10,119 nucleotides of DNA, taken from NCBI GenBank assembly GCA_021163905.1, contig JAGGTG010000012.1, forward strand, positions 1-10,119, written 5' to 3'. The notes beneath the pieces were generated by a model. It did no database searches. It saw only the letters and a program-made list of their open reading frames with translations, and had not been told where the DNA came from. Every line of letters begins with the position of its first letter. Position 1 is the first letter of the stretch. Shown piece after piece: positions 1 to 7,292 of this stretch. The translations under genes were made by a program, and so were the position numbers. Source of the stretch: Candidatus Aerophobota bacterium. GTDB taxonomy: Bacteria > Aerophobota > Aerophobia > Aerophobales > B3-G15.

Positions 1-165
1 GGGCTCTCTGGGTATCCCACGGAAGACGGCCTCGCCATAGTTTAGTATCACCTCTAACTTTACTGCAGCTCGGCCTCCGCTTTTTGGCTGTGCTGTACTT
101 TAGTGAAGAGCTAACTTATCTGCTCGCCAAAAAGAGGCTTCCTTAGGGATACCCAGAGAGCCTTT
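1..165 (+). ncRNA. Candidate structured RNA, possibly 6S-like
   Basis: Positions 2-18 pair perfectly with 146-162 (17 bp), and TTTT follows at 163-166, as expected for the end of a + strand transcript. Further in, GGAAG 21-25 can pair with CTTCC 138-142 and CCTC 30-33 with GAGG 134-137. The centre opens into a large bubble. A terminal hairpin forms from 66-69/92-95 plus 71-75/86-90, and a small hairpin (GAGC 108-111 / GCTC 122-125) lies in the 3' side of the bubble. A long closing stem, central bubble and terminal hairpin over about 160 nt is the general architecture of 6S RNA, which binds RNA polymerase. I see no diagnostic 6S primary sequence, so the family is inference. SRP RNA, tmRNA and RNase P signatures are absent. 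A palindromic mobile repeat is the main alternative. The element begins at the window edge, so its true 5' end may lie outside. Confidence 0.4.
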
Positions 166-210
166 TAGAGGAATATTTGTGGAAAAAACTGTCCCAATTT
201 CAGGAATATT

Positions 211-457
211 TCGTCTATCTGGTGTGTTTGGTTTATTTGGTTAATAGGGGTCATTGCGTCGTTGAGTCTATTGCGTCGTTGCGTCTGTCTCGTCTGTCTC
301 GTCTATTTCGTCTATCTCGTCCTTTTCGTCTGTCTCGTCTGTTGCGTCGTTGGGTCTATCTGGTGTGTTTGGTTCATTTAGTTTATTTGGTTTGTTTGGT
401 GTATTTGGTTTGTTTGGTTGATTTGGTTCATTTGGTTTGTTTGGTGTGTTTGGTTTA
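211..457. repeat. Minisatellite-like patch of degenerate 9-bp units
   Basis: Two kinds of 9-bp unit alternate. One is of the type TTTGGTTTG/TTTGGTTTA (about 213-243 and 354-457). The other is of the type TCGTCTGTC/TCGTCTATT (about 252-350). A 21-bp stretch beginning GTCTATCTGGTG occurs at 213-233 and again at 354-374, suggesting block duplication. Because 9 is a multiple of 3 and the units lack stop codons, both strands are open and would encode Leu-Val-X or Pro-Asn-X repeats. These are not credible proteins, and no ribosome binding site precedes them. The patch most likely arose by replication slippage in an intergenic space. Confidence 0.85.
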
Positions 458-490
458 AAGCAACGTTGAACGTAGAACCTCGGACATAGA

Positions 491-522
491 ACGCATTTAC
501 GCATTAACTGATCAACTGACTA
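491..522. repeat. Short 8-bp tandem repeat patch
   Basis: Four consecutive 8-bp units (ACGCATTT, ACGCATTA, ACTGATCA, ACTGACTA) follow the 9-bp array. The period changes from 9 to 8 and the unit sequence changes too. It appears to be the downstream tail of the same simple-sequence region. Between here and the next gene (523-657) I see only a promoter-like -35 box and AT-rich sequence. Confidence 0.55.
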
Positions 523-612
523 ACCGAACACCGGCAAGCCAATTATGGAAAACATACTCGGCGGGCAGCAAAGAACTACAGGATTTTTCCCGAAACTGGA
601 TAAATTGAATAA

Positions 613-641
613 TTGACATTTTTGTTTTTTTCGCTATTGAG
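613..641 (+). promoter_or_regulatory. Possible promoter of the GH130 gene
   Basis: A perfect TTGACA lies at 613-618. The -10 is weak: TATTGA at 635-640 has a 16-bp spacer but only three consensus positions, and TATAAG at 642-647 is too far away (23 bp). A T-rich stretch fills the spacer. It is placed correctly for the gene starting at 671, but the poor -10 keeps confidence low. Confidence 0.35.
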
Positions 642-657
642 TATAAGCAAAATACAC

Positions 658-664
658 AAGGAGG
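658..664 (+). promoter_or_regulatory. Ribosome binding site choosing the ATG at 671
   Basis: AAGGAGG at 658-664 directly abuts an ATG at 665, leaving no spacer, but lies 6 nt before a second in-frame ATG at 671. Normal Shine-Dalgarno spacing therefore favours 671, making the protein two residues shorter than the longest reading. Confidence 0.7.
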
Positions 665-670
665 ATGAAA

Positions 671-1600
671 ATGCACACCAGAAAATACCCACAGGATATT
701 ATTAAGCGTTTCCGAGGAAACCCAGTTATAACTGTAGACGATATTCCATTTACCTGCAATACAGTATTTAACGCTGGAGCGGTAAAGTACCAGGATCAGT
801 ATCTTTTGTTGTTGAGAGTGGAGACTCTTGAGGGAAAATCCTGCTTTGTTCTTGCCAGAAGTGTTGATGGTTATAATTTTGAAGTGGAGAAAGAACCGGT
901 AATGGTTCCCTCACCTGAGGAGCCTTTTTCCATCTATGAAAAAAGAGGAGTGGAAGATCCCCGGATTACCCTTTTTGGAGATAAATACTATATCTTTTAT
1001 ACAGCCTATTCAAAATATGGACCAAGAATTGCACTTGCAGAAACCACTGATTTCAAAAATTTCAAACGTATTGCCCTTGTATCTCAACCGGGTAACAAGG
1101 ATGCTGTTCTTTTTCCCAGGAAGATAAATGATCTTTTTGTACGTTTCGATCGTCCCTCTACAGGTCTATCCTCACACATATGGATATCCTATTCACCGGA
1201 TTTAATCTACTGGGGTAACTCAAAAGTGGCTATGGAGGCACGCCCTGGTTTTTGGGACTCAGATAAAATAGGAGCAGGAGCTCCTCCTATTGAAACTGAA
1301 AAAGGTTGGTTAGAGATTTATCATGGGGTAAAGGGCAGTATTGGAAATAAGGTATACCGCCTTGGATGTGCACTTTTTGACCTTGATGATCCCTCCAAGT
1401 TGATAGGTAGAGCAGAAATACCCATCATCTCACCCCGTGAAATTTATGAGAGGACAGGGGATGTCCCCAATGTAATTTTCACCTGTGGGGTTATTTTGGA
1501 AGATAACGATGAGGTAAAACTCTACTATGGAGCAGCAGATACCTGCATCTGTATGGGAACCTGTCAACTTCAAGATTTAATAGATAGCTGTATTTCCTGA
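671..1600 (+). CDS. GH130-family glycoside phosphorylase/hydrolase
   Basis: A 309-residue cytoplasmic protein with no signal peptide. It reads as a complete five-bladed beta-propeller of glycoside hydrolase family 130 (DUF377/PH1107-like). Members phosphorolyse or hydrolyse beta-mannosides, for example beta-1,4-mannooligosaccharides to mannose-1-phosphate. Visible family motifs, numbered from the ATG at 671: FNAG 33-36, RVE 49-51, EDPRIT 95-100 with the conserved Asp that acts as proton donor in characterised members, NKD 142-144 with FPRK 148-151, GAGAPPI 201-207, YHG 217-219, TCGV 271-274 and YYGAADT 285-291. Length matches the short GH130 enzymes. The start was chosen by the AAGGAGG 6 nt upstream; an alternative ATG lies at 665. 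It stands alone, with no transporter or other sugar gene beside it, so the natural glycan and the phosphorylase/hydrolase choice cannot be read from context. It ends 3 nt from a convergent gene. Confidence 0.9.
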   Translation: MHTRKYPQDIIKRFRGNPVITVDDIPFTCNTVFNAGAVKYQDQYLLLLRVETLEGKSCFVLARSVDGYNFEVEKEPVMVPSPEEPFSIYEKRGVEDPRITLFGDKYYIFYTAYSKYGPRIALAETTDFKNFKRIALVSQPGNKDAVLFPRKINDLFVRFDRPSTGLSSHIWISYSPDLIYWGNSKVAMEARPGFWDSDKIGAGAPPIETEKGWLEIYHGVKGSIGNKVYRLGCALFDLDDPSKLIGRAEIPIISPREIYERTGDVPNVIFTCGVILEDNDEVKLYYGAADTCICMGTCQLQDLIDSCIS

Positions 1601-1603
1601 GAT

Positions 1604-1834
1604 CTAAGACTTATCTTCTGAGAAGAATGAATTTTTAGCATCAATACGAATTGAGGCACTGGTAATTGCATCGTAATGTGGAGTTGATACCTCTTTAATA
1701 GTTGCCTGTTTGGATGTTTTTTTTAGACGTGAAAAAATTTTGACGGTTTGCTCGGGAATTTTAATAAGGGCAAATAAAATCAAGAAAGCTATTCCCCCTA
1801 TTCCTACTATCACGTACCTCCAGCCTTTTTTCAT
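1604..1834 (-). CDS. Small single-pass membrane protein, unknown function
   Basis: A 76-residue protein that I do not recognise. After a positively charged start (MKKGWRY), residues about 8-25 form one hydrophobic membrane segment; the rest is hydrophilic and Lys/Ser/Thr-rich, so a short tail probably faces one side of the membrane. GAGGAGG lies about 7 nt upstream of the ATG, supporting real translation. The stop codon is 3 nt from the stop of the convergent GH130 gene, with no room for separate terminators, so the two transcripts probably overlap at their 3' ends. It is on the same strand as atpA but some 330 nt downstream, so membership of that operon is uncertain. It does not resemble a V-type ATPase membrane subunit. 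Confidence 0.65.
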   Translation of the reverse strand: MKKGWRYVIVGIGGIAFLILFALIKIPEQTVKIFSRLKKTSKQATIKEVSTPHYDAITSASIRIDAKNSFFSEDKS

Positions 1835-2168
1835 TTTATTTCCTCCTCGTTATAAAGTTAAGCTCTTCCTGCCAAATTAATTGTAATTTAAAATTCAGCA
1901 ATTAACCCAAATTAATTCAGGCTACTTATAGGCTGCAAAGCGATCAAAAACCCCTTCTGCATCAATTATATGTATGAATTTTGGATCGTCAATATTACAT
2001 CCTTTACTTCGGTGTGATAAACTATGGCGGTTTTCTTTATTGTCCAATACTTCTTTTTAGCTGGTTGGTGTTTTATTGATCGGAGGAGTTTTTACTGATG
2101 AAAAATTAATAAATCAGGTAGATCTAAAAAATATTGACTATTTAACTTGAAAAGTGATGTTAACAAGG
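1835..2168. other. Gene-free stretch with traces of eroded coding sequence
   Basis: No complete gene or clear terminator hairpin is visible. Two short open frames look more protein-like than chance. One is on the - strand at 1922-2056: 44 codons ending in TAG, including NIDDPKFIHIIDAEG, with a second - frame running alongside upstream as if frameshifted. The other is on the + strand at 2061-2150: 29 codons including LVGVLLIGGVFTDEK, ending in TGA, opened only by a TAG stop just before it. Neither has a convincing start codon with a ribosome binding site. They may be remnants of lost genes. A direct repeat CAAATTAATT occurs at 1873-1882 and 1908-1917. Confidence 0.4.
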
Positions 2169-3938
2169 TTATGTTTTCTCTTTATTCTCCCAGAGGTTTG
2201 CAATTTCTTTTTTTAATCTCTGGCGGATCTGTTCAATTTTTTCCTCTGCCTGGTCATTGGGAATGTACTTTGCTCTTGCAATCTCATCCCTTATGGGAAG
2301 CTCAATTAACTTCTCAAGGGGTACATTTTTCTTTAGGGCCTGCATACAAAGATCATAATATTCAAGTACCAGCTTTAACATGGAGTATTGCTTTTTTATG
2401 GGAGAATAGGTATCAACCTCGTGAAAGGCAAATTGTTGAAGAAAATCTTCTCTGATGGAACGGGCCGTTTCCATTGTTATTCTATCCTGGGGAGATAAAA
2501 CATCAACACCAACTAATCTTACCGTTTCCTGCAGTTCATCTTCTTTTTGCAAAAGCGCCATTGCTTTGCTTCTAAGTTCCATCCAGTCTGGTGCTACTTT
2601 TGTGGCAAAGTATTTTTTCAAACCATCAAGATACAGAGAATAACTACGTAGCCAATGAATAGCAGGGAAGTGTCGCTGGTATGCAAGCTCTGCCACCAAA
2701 GCCCAGAATACCCTTACCACTTTAAGGGTAGCCTGGGTTACCGGTTCAGAAAGATCACCTCCTGGTGGAGATACTGCACCGATTGCTGAAAGAGAAGCCT
2801 TTCTTCCGTTTTTCCCGAGAGTTATTATTCTTCCCGCTCTTTCATAAAATTCAGCCAGTCGAGATGGAAGATAAGCGGGGTAACCTTCTTCTCCTGGCAT
2901 CTCCTCTAATCTTCCGGACATCTCTCTTAAAGCTTCAGCCCAGCGAGAAGTTGAGTCGGCCATTAGAGCAACATCATAGCCCATATCTCTGTAATACTCG
3001 GCAAGAGTTATTCCTGTATATATGGAGGCTTCTCTTGCAGCAACCGGCATATTAGAGGTATTGGCAATAAGAATGGTTCTTTGCATCAGGGGCTTGCCGG
3101 TTCGGGGATCTTTTAGTTTTGGAAATTCGCGTAGAACATCTGTCATCTCATTTCCTCTTTCACCACATCCTACAAATACTATGACCTGAGCATCAGCCCA
3201 CTTGGACAGTTGATGCTGGATCACGGTTTTACCTGATCCAAAAGGACCAGGTATGCAGGCAGTCCCTCCCTTGGCAATGGGGAAAAAAGTATCTATAACT
3301 CTTTGGCCGGTAACTAAAGGCTCTTCTGGATCCAGCTGCTGTTTATACGGTCTCATCTTCCTAACTGGCCAGTGCTGGAGCATGCTGATTTTCTTCTCTC
3401 CCCCGGGTGTCTCAATTATAGCTACAGTGTCCTCAACTTTTGCCTTTCCTGAATGGATTTTTTTAATTTTCCCCTCAATACCTATTGGAACCATTATACG
3501 ATGTTCTATAATCTCAGTTTCCTGTACTGTGCCTATAATGTCTCCCGGAACAACTTCGTCACCTTCCTTTACCTTTGGTTTAAAATCCCATTCTCTATTT
3601 CTATCTATTGCCTCTGTTTCTGCCCCCCTTGTGATGAAATCCCCTTTTTGGGCTTTTATCACATCAAGAGGACGCTGGATTCCATCGTAAATATTACCTA
3701 ATAGCCCTGGAGCAAGTTCGACAGAAAGAGGATGATATAAGGACTCAACAGGCTCACCTGGTTTTAATCCTCCTGTTTCCTCGTAAACCTGAATTGAAGA
3801 AAAATCTCCTCTTATCTCCAGTATTTCACCAATTAGTCTTTCATTACCCACTCTCACAACATCAAACATCCTTGCTCCAGGGATACCCTTTGCTATCACC
3901 AAGGGACCGGATATTTTAACTATCTCTCCTTTTTCCAT
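2169..3938 (-). CDS. atpA: V-type ATP synthase catalytic subunit A
   Basis: 589 residues, normal length for the catalytic A subunit of V/A-type rotary ATPases. In the A3B3 head this subunit binds and turns over ATP, coupled to H+ or Na+ movement through the membrane rotor. Seen in order: N-terminal beta-barrel with GPLV (11-14); the A-specific bulge domain (about 115-190); Walker A GPFGSGKT 231-238; GERGNE 259-264 with the catalytic Glu; Walker B region ALMADSTSRW 324-333; SPPGGDLSEP 390-399; and a helical C-terminal domain. All catalytic motifs are intact. GAGGAG lies 6 nt before the ATG. It starts 39 nt after clpX on the same strand and so is probably co-transcribed with tig-clpP-clpX. Oddly, subunits B and D, which usually follow A, are absent: the downstream 330 nt are gene-free. 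The rest of the complex must be encoded elsewhere, if present. Confidence 0.95.
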   Translation of the reverse strand: MEKGEIVKISGPLVIAKGIPGARMFDVVRVGNERLIGEILEIRGDFSSIQVYEETGGLKPGEPVESLYHPLSVELAPGLLGNIYDGIQRPLDVIKAQKGDFITRGAETEAIDRNREWDFKPKVKEGDEVVPGDIIGTVQETEIIEHRIMVPIGIEGKIKKIHSGKAKVEDTVAIIETPGGEKKISMLQHWPVRKMRPYKQQLDPEEPLVTGQRVIDTFFPIAKGGTACIPGPFGSGKTVIQHQLSKWADAQVIVFVGCGERGNEMTDVLREFPKLKDPRTGKPLMQRTILIANTSNMPVAAREASIYTGITLAEYYRDMGYDVALMADSTSRWAEALREMSGRLEEMPGEEGYPAYLPSRLAEFYERAGRIITLGKNGRKASLSAIGAVSPPGGDLSEPVTQATLKVVRVFWALVAELAYQRHFPAIHWLRSYSLYLDGLKKYFATKVAPDWMELRSKAMALLQKEDELQETVRLVGVDVLSPQDRITMETARSIREDFLQQFAFHEVDTYSPIKKQYSMLKLVLEYYDLCMQALKKNVPLEKLIELPIRDEIARAKYIPNDQAEEKIEQIRQRLKKEIANLWENKEKT

Positions 3939-3977
3939 ATTTTTCTCCTCGGCTTACTTTGTTTATCCCGGGCTGCA

Positions 3978-5216
3978 TTAGGCAGTCATCTGATGAGTTA
4001 AAATAATTGGATTTTTTCTCTTTCTTACAACTTCCCTGTCAATTATACATTCTCTTATATTTGAAATTGAGGGGAGCTCATACATTAAGTCAAGCATAAT
4101 ATCCTCCACTATGGCTCTTAGACCTCTTGCTCCCATTTCTCTTTCAAAGGTAAGGCTACTTATCTCATCCATTGCCTCTTCGGTGAAGGTCAATTTAACT
4201 CCTTCAAGTTCAAATAATTTCTGGTACTGTTTTATTATAGCATTTTTTGGTTTAAAGAGGATCTGCTTTAGCTGATCTTTGGTTAATTTATCAAGCACAG
4301 CTATAACTGGTAATCTACCTACAAATTCCGGTATGAAGCCATACTCAATTAGATCATCGGGAAGTAATTGATCTATTATTTTGGATTTACCTACCTCCTT
4401 TTTAGAGGAAAATCCAACTGCTTTTTCTCCTATTCTATCCTGAACTATCTCCTCAAGTCCTGGAAAAGCTCCTCCACAGATAAATAAAATGTTAGAGGTA
4501 TCCAGCTGAATAAACTGCTGGTGGGGATGTTTTCTCCCTCCCTGAGGAGGGACATTAGCTATAGTTCCCTCCAGTATCTTCAATAAAGCCTGCTGGACAC
4601 CTTCTCCAGATACATCCCTTGTAATAGAGGGATTTGCTCCACTTTTTTTAGCAATTTTGTCAATTTCGTCTATATACACGATTCCCTTAGAGGCTAAAGG
4701 AATGTTAAAATCAGTTTTTTGTAAAAGACGTAGAAGAATTGTCTCGACATCTTCTCCCACATATCCTGCCTCCGTCACATTTGTGGCTGAGGCAATTACA
4801 AGAGGTAGGTTAAGTATTTTTGCCAGAGTTCGGGCAAGGAGAGTTTTACCTGAACCGGTTGGTCCAATTAAAAGAATATTACTTTTTTCCAGTTCCACGT
4901 CCTTTTTACTGGTATTAGATAAAAGCCGCTTGTAGTGGTTATATACAGCTACAGAGAGTACCTTTTTTGCTCTTTCCTGGCCAATCACCCACTCATCTAA
5001 TTTTTCTTTAATATATTTGGGTTTGGGAAGATTTTCTATATTTAGCTCATTTAGAAATGGATCAGGTTTTTCCTTTTGTCTATTCAGAATCTGATTGCAG
5101 TAGGATATACACCGATCGCATATGTAGGCATCCACTCCCGATATTAATTTATCCACCTCTAATTGACTTCTACCACAAAAAGAACACCTCGGTATTAAAG
5201 CATCTTTTTTCTTCAT
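3978..5216 (-). CDS. clpX: ATP-dependent Clp protease ATP-binding subunit ClpX
   Basis: 412 residues, usual ClpX length. ClpX is a hexameric AAA+ unfoldase that recognises tagged substrates such as ssrA peptides and threads them into ClpP. Visible: N-terminal zinc-binding domain with C11-x2-C14 and C33-x2-C36; Walker A GPTGSGKT 118-125; pore-1 loop GYVG 151-154; Walker B with IDEID 182-186; pore-2 RKH 228-230; a ClpP-docking loop reading VGF at 267-269, where IGF is the common form; the arginine-finger box EFVGRLP 297-303; and sensor-2 GARGLR 362-367. The segment before the pore-1 loop reads IASATNVTEAG, where IADATTLTEAG is common; this is a mild deviation. Its ATG follows the clpP stop after a single base (TAA-A-ATG), which implies translational coupling, since the local ribosome binding site is only a weak AAAGAGA. 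Confidence 0.97.
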   Translation of the reverse strand: MKKKDALIPRCSFCGRSQLEVDKLISGVDAYICDRCISYCNQILNRQKEKPDPFLNELNIENLPKPKYIKEKLDEWVIGQERAKKVLSVAVYNHYKRLLSNTSKKDVELEKSNILLIGPTGSGKTLLARTLAKILNLPLVIASATNVTEAGYVGEDVETILLRLLQKTDFNIPLASKGIVYIDEIDKIAKKSGANPSITRDVSGEGVQQALLKILEGTIANVPPQGGRKHPHQQFIQLDTSNILFICGGAFPGLEEIVQDRIGEKAVGFSSKKEVGKSKIIDQLLPDDLIEYGFIPEFVGRLPVIAVLDKLTKDQLKQILFKPKNAIIKQYQKLFELEGVKLTFTEEAMDEISSLTFEREMGARGLRAIVEDIMLDLMYELPSISNIRECIIDREVVRKRKNPIILTHQMTA

Positions 5217-5217
5217 T

Positions 5218-5802
5218 TTATTTTCTCTTTTCTATCACCTCATCTATTATTCCGTATTCTTTTGCCTCATAGGCAGTCATATAGAAGTCTCTATCAGTAT
5301 CCTTTTCTATTTTTTCCTTTGGCTGTCCGGTATGTTTTACAAGGATCTCATTAAGTCTATCCTTTATTCTTAGAATTTGCCTGGCTTGAATTCCTATATC
5401 TGTAGCCTGCCCTTTTGCTCCACCCAGAGGCTGATGGATTAAGATGTTGGAATTGGGAAGGGCAAATCTTTTTCCTTTTGTTCCTGCGGCAAGGAGAAGA
5501 GCAGCTGCTGAAGCAGCCTGTCCCATACATATAGTTGAGACATCTGGTTTTACATACTGCATTGTATCGTAAATTGCCAATCCAGCTGTTACCAGTCCTC
5601 CAGGGGAATTTATATAAAGATATATATCTTTTTTGGGATCCTGAACTTCCAGAAACAGCATTTGAGCTATAACAGTGTTAGCAACGGCATCATCTATAAG
5701 AGCTCCAATGAATATTATCCTGTCCTTTAGAAGGCGAGAATATATATCATAAGCCCTTTCTCCTCGGGCTGTTCTCTCTATGACAATAGGTATTAACGCC
5801 AT
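5218..5802 (-). CDS. clpP: ATP-dependent Clp protease proteolytic subunit ClpP
   Basis: 194 residues from the start chosen here. ClpP forms the tetradecameric serine-protease barrel served by ClpX. The catalytic triad is complete: S98 in GQAAS, H123 in ILIHQP and D172 in TDRDFYM, the same numbering as in Bacillus subtilis ClpP. The oligomerisation and handle regions and the NSPGG oxyanion-loop motif are present. The frame also contains an ATG at 5820 adding six residues, but that one has no ribosome binding site, whereas AAGGAG sits 6 nt before the ATG at 5802 and the protein then begins MALIPIVIE as in typical ClpPs. It lies between tig (32 nt upstream) and clpX (1 nt downstream), the classic tig-clpP-clpX order. 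Confidence 0.97.
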   Translation of the reverse strand: MALIPIVIERTARGERAYDIYSRLLKDRIIFIGALIDDAVANTVIAQMLFLEVQDPKKDIYLYINSPGGLVTAGLAIYDTMQYVKPDVSTICMGQAASAAALLLAAGTKGKRFALPNSNILIHQPLGGAKGQATDIGIQARQILRIKDRLNEILVKHTGQPKEKIEKDTDRDFYMTAYEAKEYGIIDEVIEKRK

Positions 5803-5808
5803 TTTGAT

Positions 5809-5814
5809 CTCCTT
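5809..5814 (-). promoter_or_regulatory. Ribosome binding site fixing the clpP start
   Basis: AAGGAG on the - strand with a 6-nt spacer to the ATG at 5802. It lies inside the six-codon extension that would exist if translation began at 5820, and so argues that the extension is untranslated leader. Confidence 0.75.
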
Positions 5815-5834
5815 TTTCATTATTATTTCAATTA

Positions 5835-7151
5835 TTATAATGTTAACAAAATACCACCGGATATATCTGCCTGTTGATAAAGAAAATCAATTACCTTCTC
5901 ATTTCTAATTCTGTAAATAATACTATTCAGATTATTTTTCTTGGCAAGTTCCTCTTTTAAATGTTTAATTTTTTCTTTTTTGTTTTCTCCCTCTACCATC
6001 ATTTCCAATCTTTTATCTACTTCTTCTTCTGTGACATCTATTTTTTCCTTTTTAGCAATCTCATCAAGAAGTAAAAGAGTTTTTAATTCCATTTCCACTT
6101 TATCTTTAAACAGTTTTCTTAACTTCTCCTCATCCATATTTTGCTGTTTAAGATAAGAGGGTAAATCCAACCCTCTTTTTTTGAGTTGCTCTTTTAACTT
6201 GTCCATTTCATCTTCAATTCCCCGTTGTATTAACAAAGAGGGAATTTCAATATCAGAGTTTTCCAGGATTTTTTCGATTATGCGTGTTTTAATTCTTTCC
6301 TCTTCTTCTTTTTCCTTGATTTTCCTTATCTCTTCTTTTATCTTTTCTTTTAGGGATTTCATATCCTTAAAATTTAATTTTTTGGCAAAATCGTCATTAA
6401 GTAAGGGCATTTTTTCTTTTCTTATGTCCTTGACCTTCACATTAAAGCTTAATTTTTTTCCCGCCAGATCCTTTCTTGGATGATCAGGAGGCAGTGTTGT
6501 TTCTATAATTTTTTCATCACCTATTTTAGCTCCCAAAAGTTCTCGATGGAAGGAAGATGGAAGTTGATCAGAACCTAATTTATACCAGATATTTTCCTCC
6601 TTTGTTTTGACAAAAGGCTTATCCGGGAGGATAAGACGCATCTGAAGAGCAAGCCAGTCTCCCTTCCGAGTTGGACGGTTTTCCAAAAGGGGGGAATACT
6701 CAACATAGTTTTTTTGCAATCTTTCCAGTTGCTGTGTGATTTCTTTATCGCTAACCTCTATTTTTTTCCTCTTCACCTTAATTTTTTTATACTGGCCAAT
6801 TTTAATTTCCGGTTTTAATGGGATCTCTAATTTTATAAGAGCAGGCTCTCCCTCAGAGAGTTTTATAACCTCCATTCTTGGATAACTAAAGGGATTTATT
6901 TTCTCCTGTTCCAGAACCTTTTTATAAACAAGGGGGTAAAGCTCCTTTATAGCCTCTTCCTTGATTGGTTCTTTGCCATATCTTTGCTCAAATATTTTTC
7001 TTGGTATTTTTCCCCTTCTAAATCCTGGAACCTCTACCTGGTAGGCGAGCTTTTTAAAAGCTCTCAGGAAAACTTTTTCTACTGTTTCTACAGGAACCTC
7101 AACTTCAATATCTAACTGCGATTTTTCTTTTTTATTTACCTTTATTTGCAT
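5835..7151 (-). CDS. tig: Trigger factor, ribosome-bound chaperone
   Basis: 438 residues, near the usual trigger factor length. It docks at the ribosomal exit tunnel and shields nascent chains. The N-terminal ribosome-binding domain carries the signature GFRRGKIP at 43-50. The FKBP-type peptidyl-prolyl isomerase domain spans about 162-243 (from TRKGDWLAL to FNVKVKDI). The C-terminal helical chaperone arms run from about 249 (PLLNDDFAKKL) to 430 and are very rich in Lys and Glu. GAGGG precedes the ATG by 5 nt. It is the first protein gene of tig-clpP-clpX-atpA. Its ATG is only 22 nt downstream of the 3' end of tRNA-Leu, with no terminator seen between them, so the mRNA probably begins as a tRNA-mRNA hybrid that must be processed. 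Confidence 0.96.
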   Translation of the reverse strand: MQIKVNKKEKSQLDIEVEVPVETVEKVFLRAFKKLAYQVEVPGFRRGKIPRKIFEQRYGKEPIKEEAIKELYPLVYKKVLEQEKINPFSYPRMEVIKLSEGEPALIKLEIPLKPEIKIGQYKKIKVKRKKIEVSDKEITQQLERLQKNYVEYSPLLENRPTRKGDWLALQMRLILPDKPFVKTKEENIWYKLGSDQLPSSFHRELLGAKIGDEKIIETTLPPDHPRKDLAGKKLSFNVKVKDIRKEKMPLLNDDFAKKLNFKDMKSLKEKIKEEIRKIKEKEEEERIKTRIIEKILENSDIEIPSLLIQRGIEDEMDKLKEQLKKRGLDLPSYLKQQNMDEEKLRKLFKDKVEMELKTLLLLDEIAKKEKIDVTEEEVDKRLEMMVEGENKKEKIKHLKEELAKKNNLNSIIYRIRNEKVIDFLYQQADISGGILLTL

Positions 7152-7173
7152 TTTTCCCTCTTTTTTAGCCTGT

Positions 7174-7260
7174 TGGTGCGAGAGGCGGGACTCGAACCCG
7201 CATGAGGTTTACCTCACTAGATCCTAAGTCTAGCGCGTCTACCAATTCCGCCACCCTCGC
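7174..7260 (-). tRNA. tRNA-Leu (anticodon UAG)
   Basis: 87 nt including an encoded CCA. The acceptor GCGAGGG pairs with CTCTCGC (one G-U pair), with discriminator A. The D arm reads GCGGAATTGGTAGACGC. The anticodon stem CTAGA/TCTAG carries the loop CTTAGGA, giving anticodon TAG. A long variable arm (TGAGG/CCTCA) is typical of class II Leu tRNAs, and the T arm is GCGGG-TTCGAGT-CCCGC. It reads CUA and probably other CUN codons; it is not a suppressor of UAG stops. A good promoter lies about 32 nt upstream and tig follows 22 nt downstream. Confidence 0.97.
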
Positions 7261-7292
7261 ACTTAGCATTTATTATTCTTATTTGAATAGCA

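Noticed and set aside
1..165. tmRNA, SRP RNA or RNase P RNA
   Set aside because: No tRNA-like ends or tag frame, no SRP domain IV tetraloop motif, and no RNase P conserved core could be seen.
177..458. Open frame encoding Leu-Val-rich repeats on + (and a Pro-Asn repeat frame at 268-504 on -)
   Set aside because: The 9-bp repeat period keeps both strands open automatically; there is no ribosome binding site and no protein-like conservation pattern.
211..522. CRISPR array
   Set aside because: The units are 8-9 bp in direct tandem without unique spacers, and there are no cas genes.
1604..1834. V-type ATPase membrane subunit
   Set aside because: It has a single membrane segment followed by a hydrophilic tail, unlike the K or I subunits, and lies some 330 nt from atpA.
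3253..3690. 145-codon frame antisense to atpA
   Set aside because: It is a shadow of an intact, well-conserved gene on the other strand; the same holds for the other + strand frames over clpX, clpP and tig.
7174..7260. tRNA with anticodon UAG as a suppressor decoding the in-frame TAG at 9245
   Set aside because: Anticodon UAG pairs with CUA (Leu), not with the UAG stop codon, whose anticodon is CUA.
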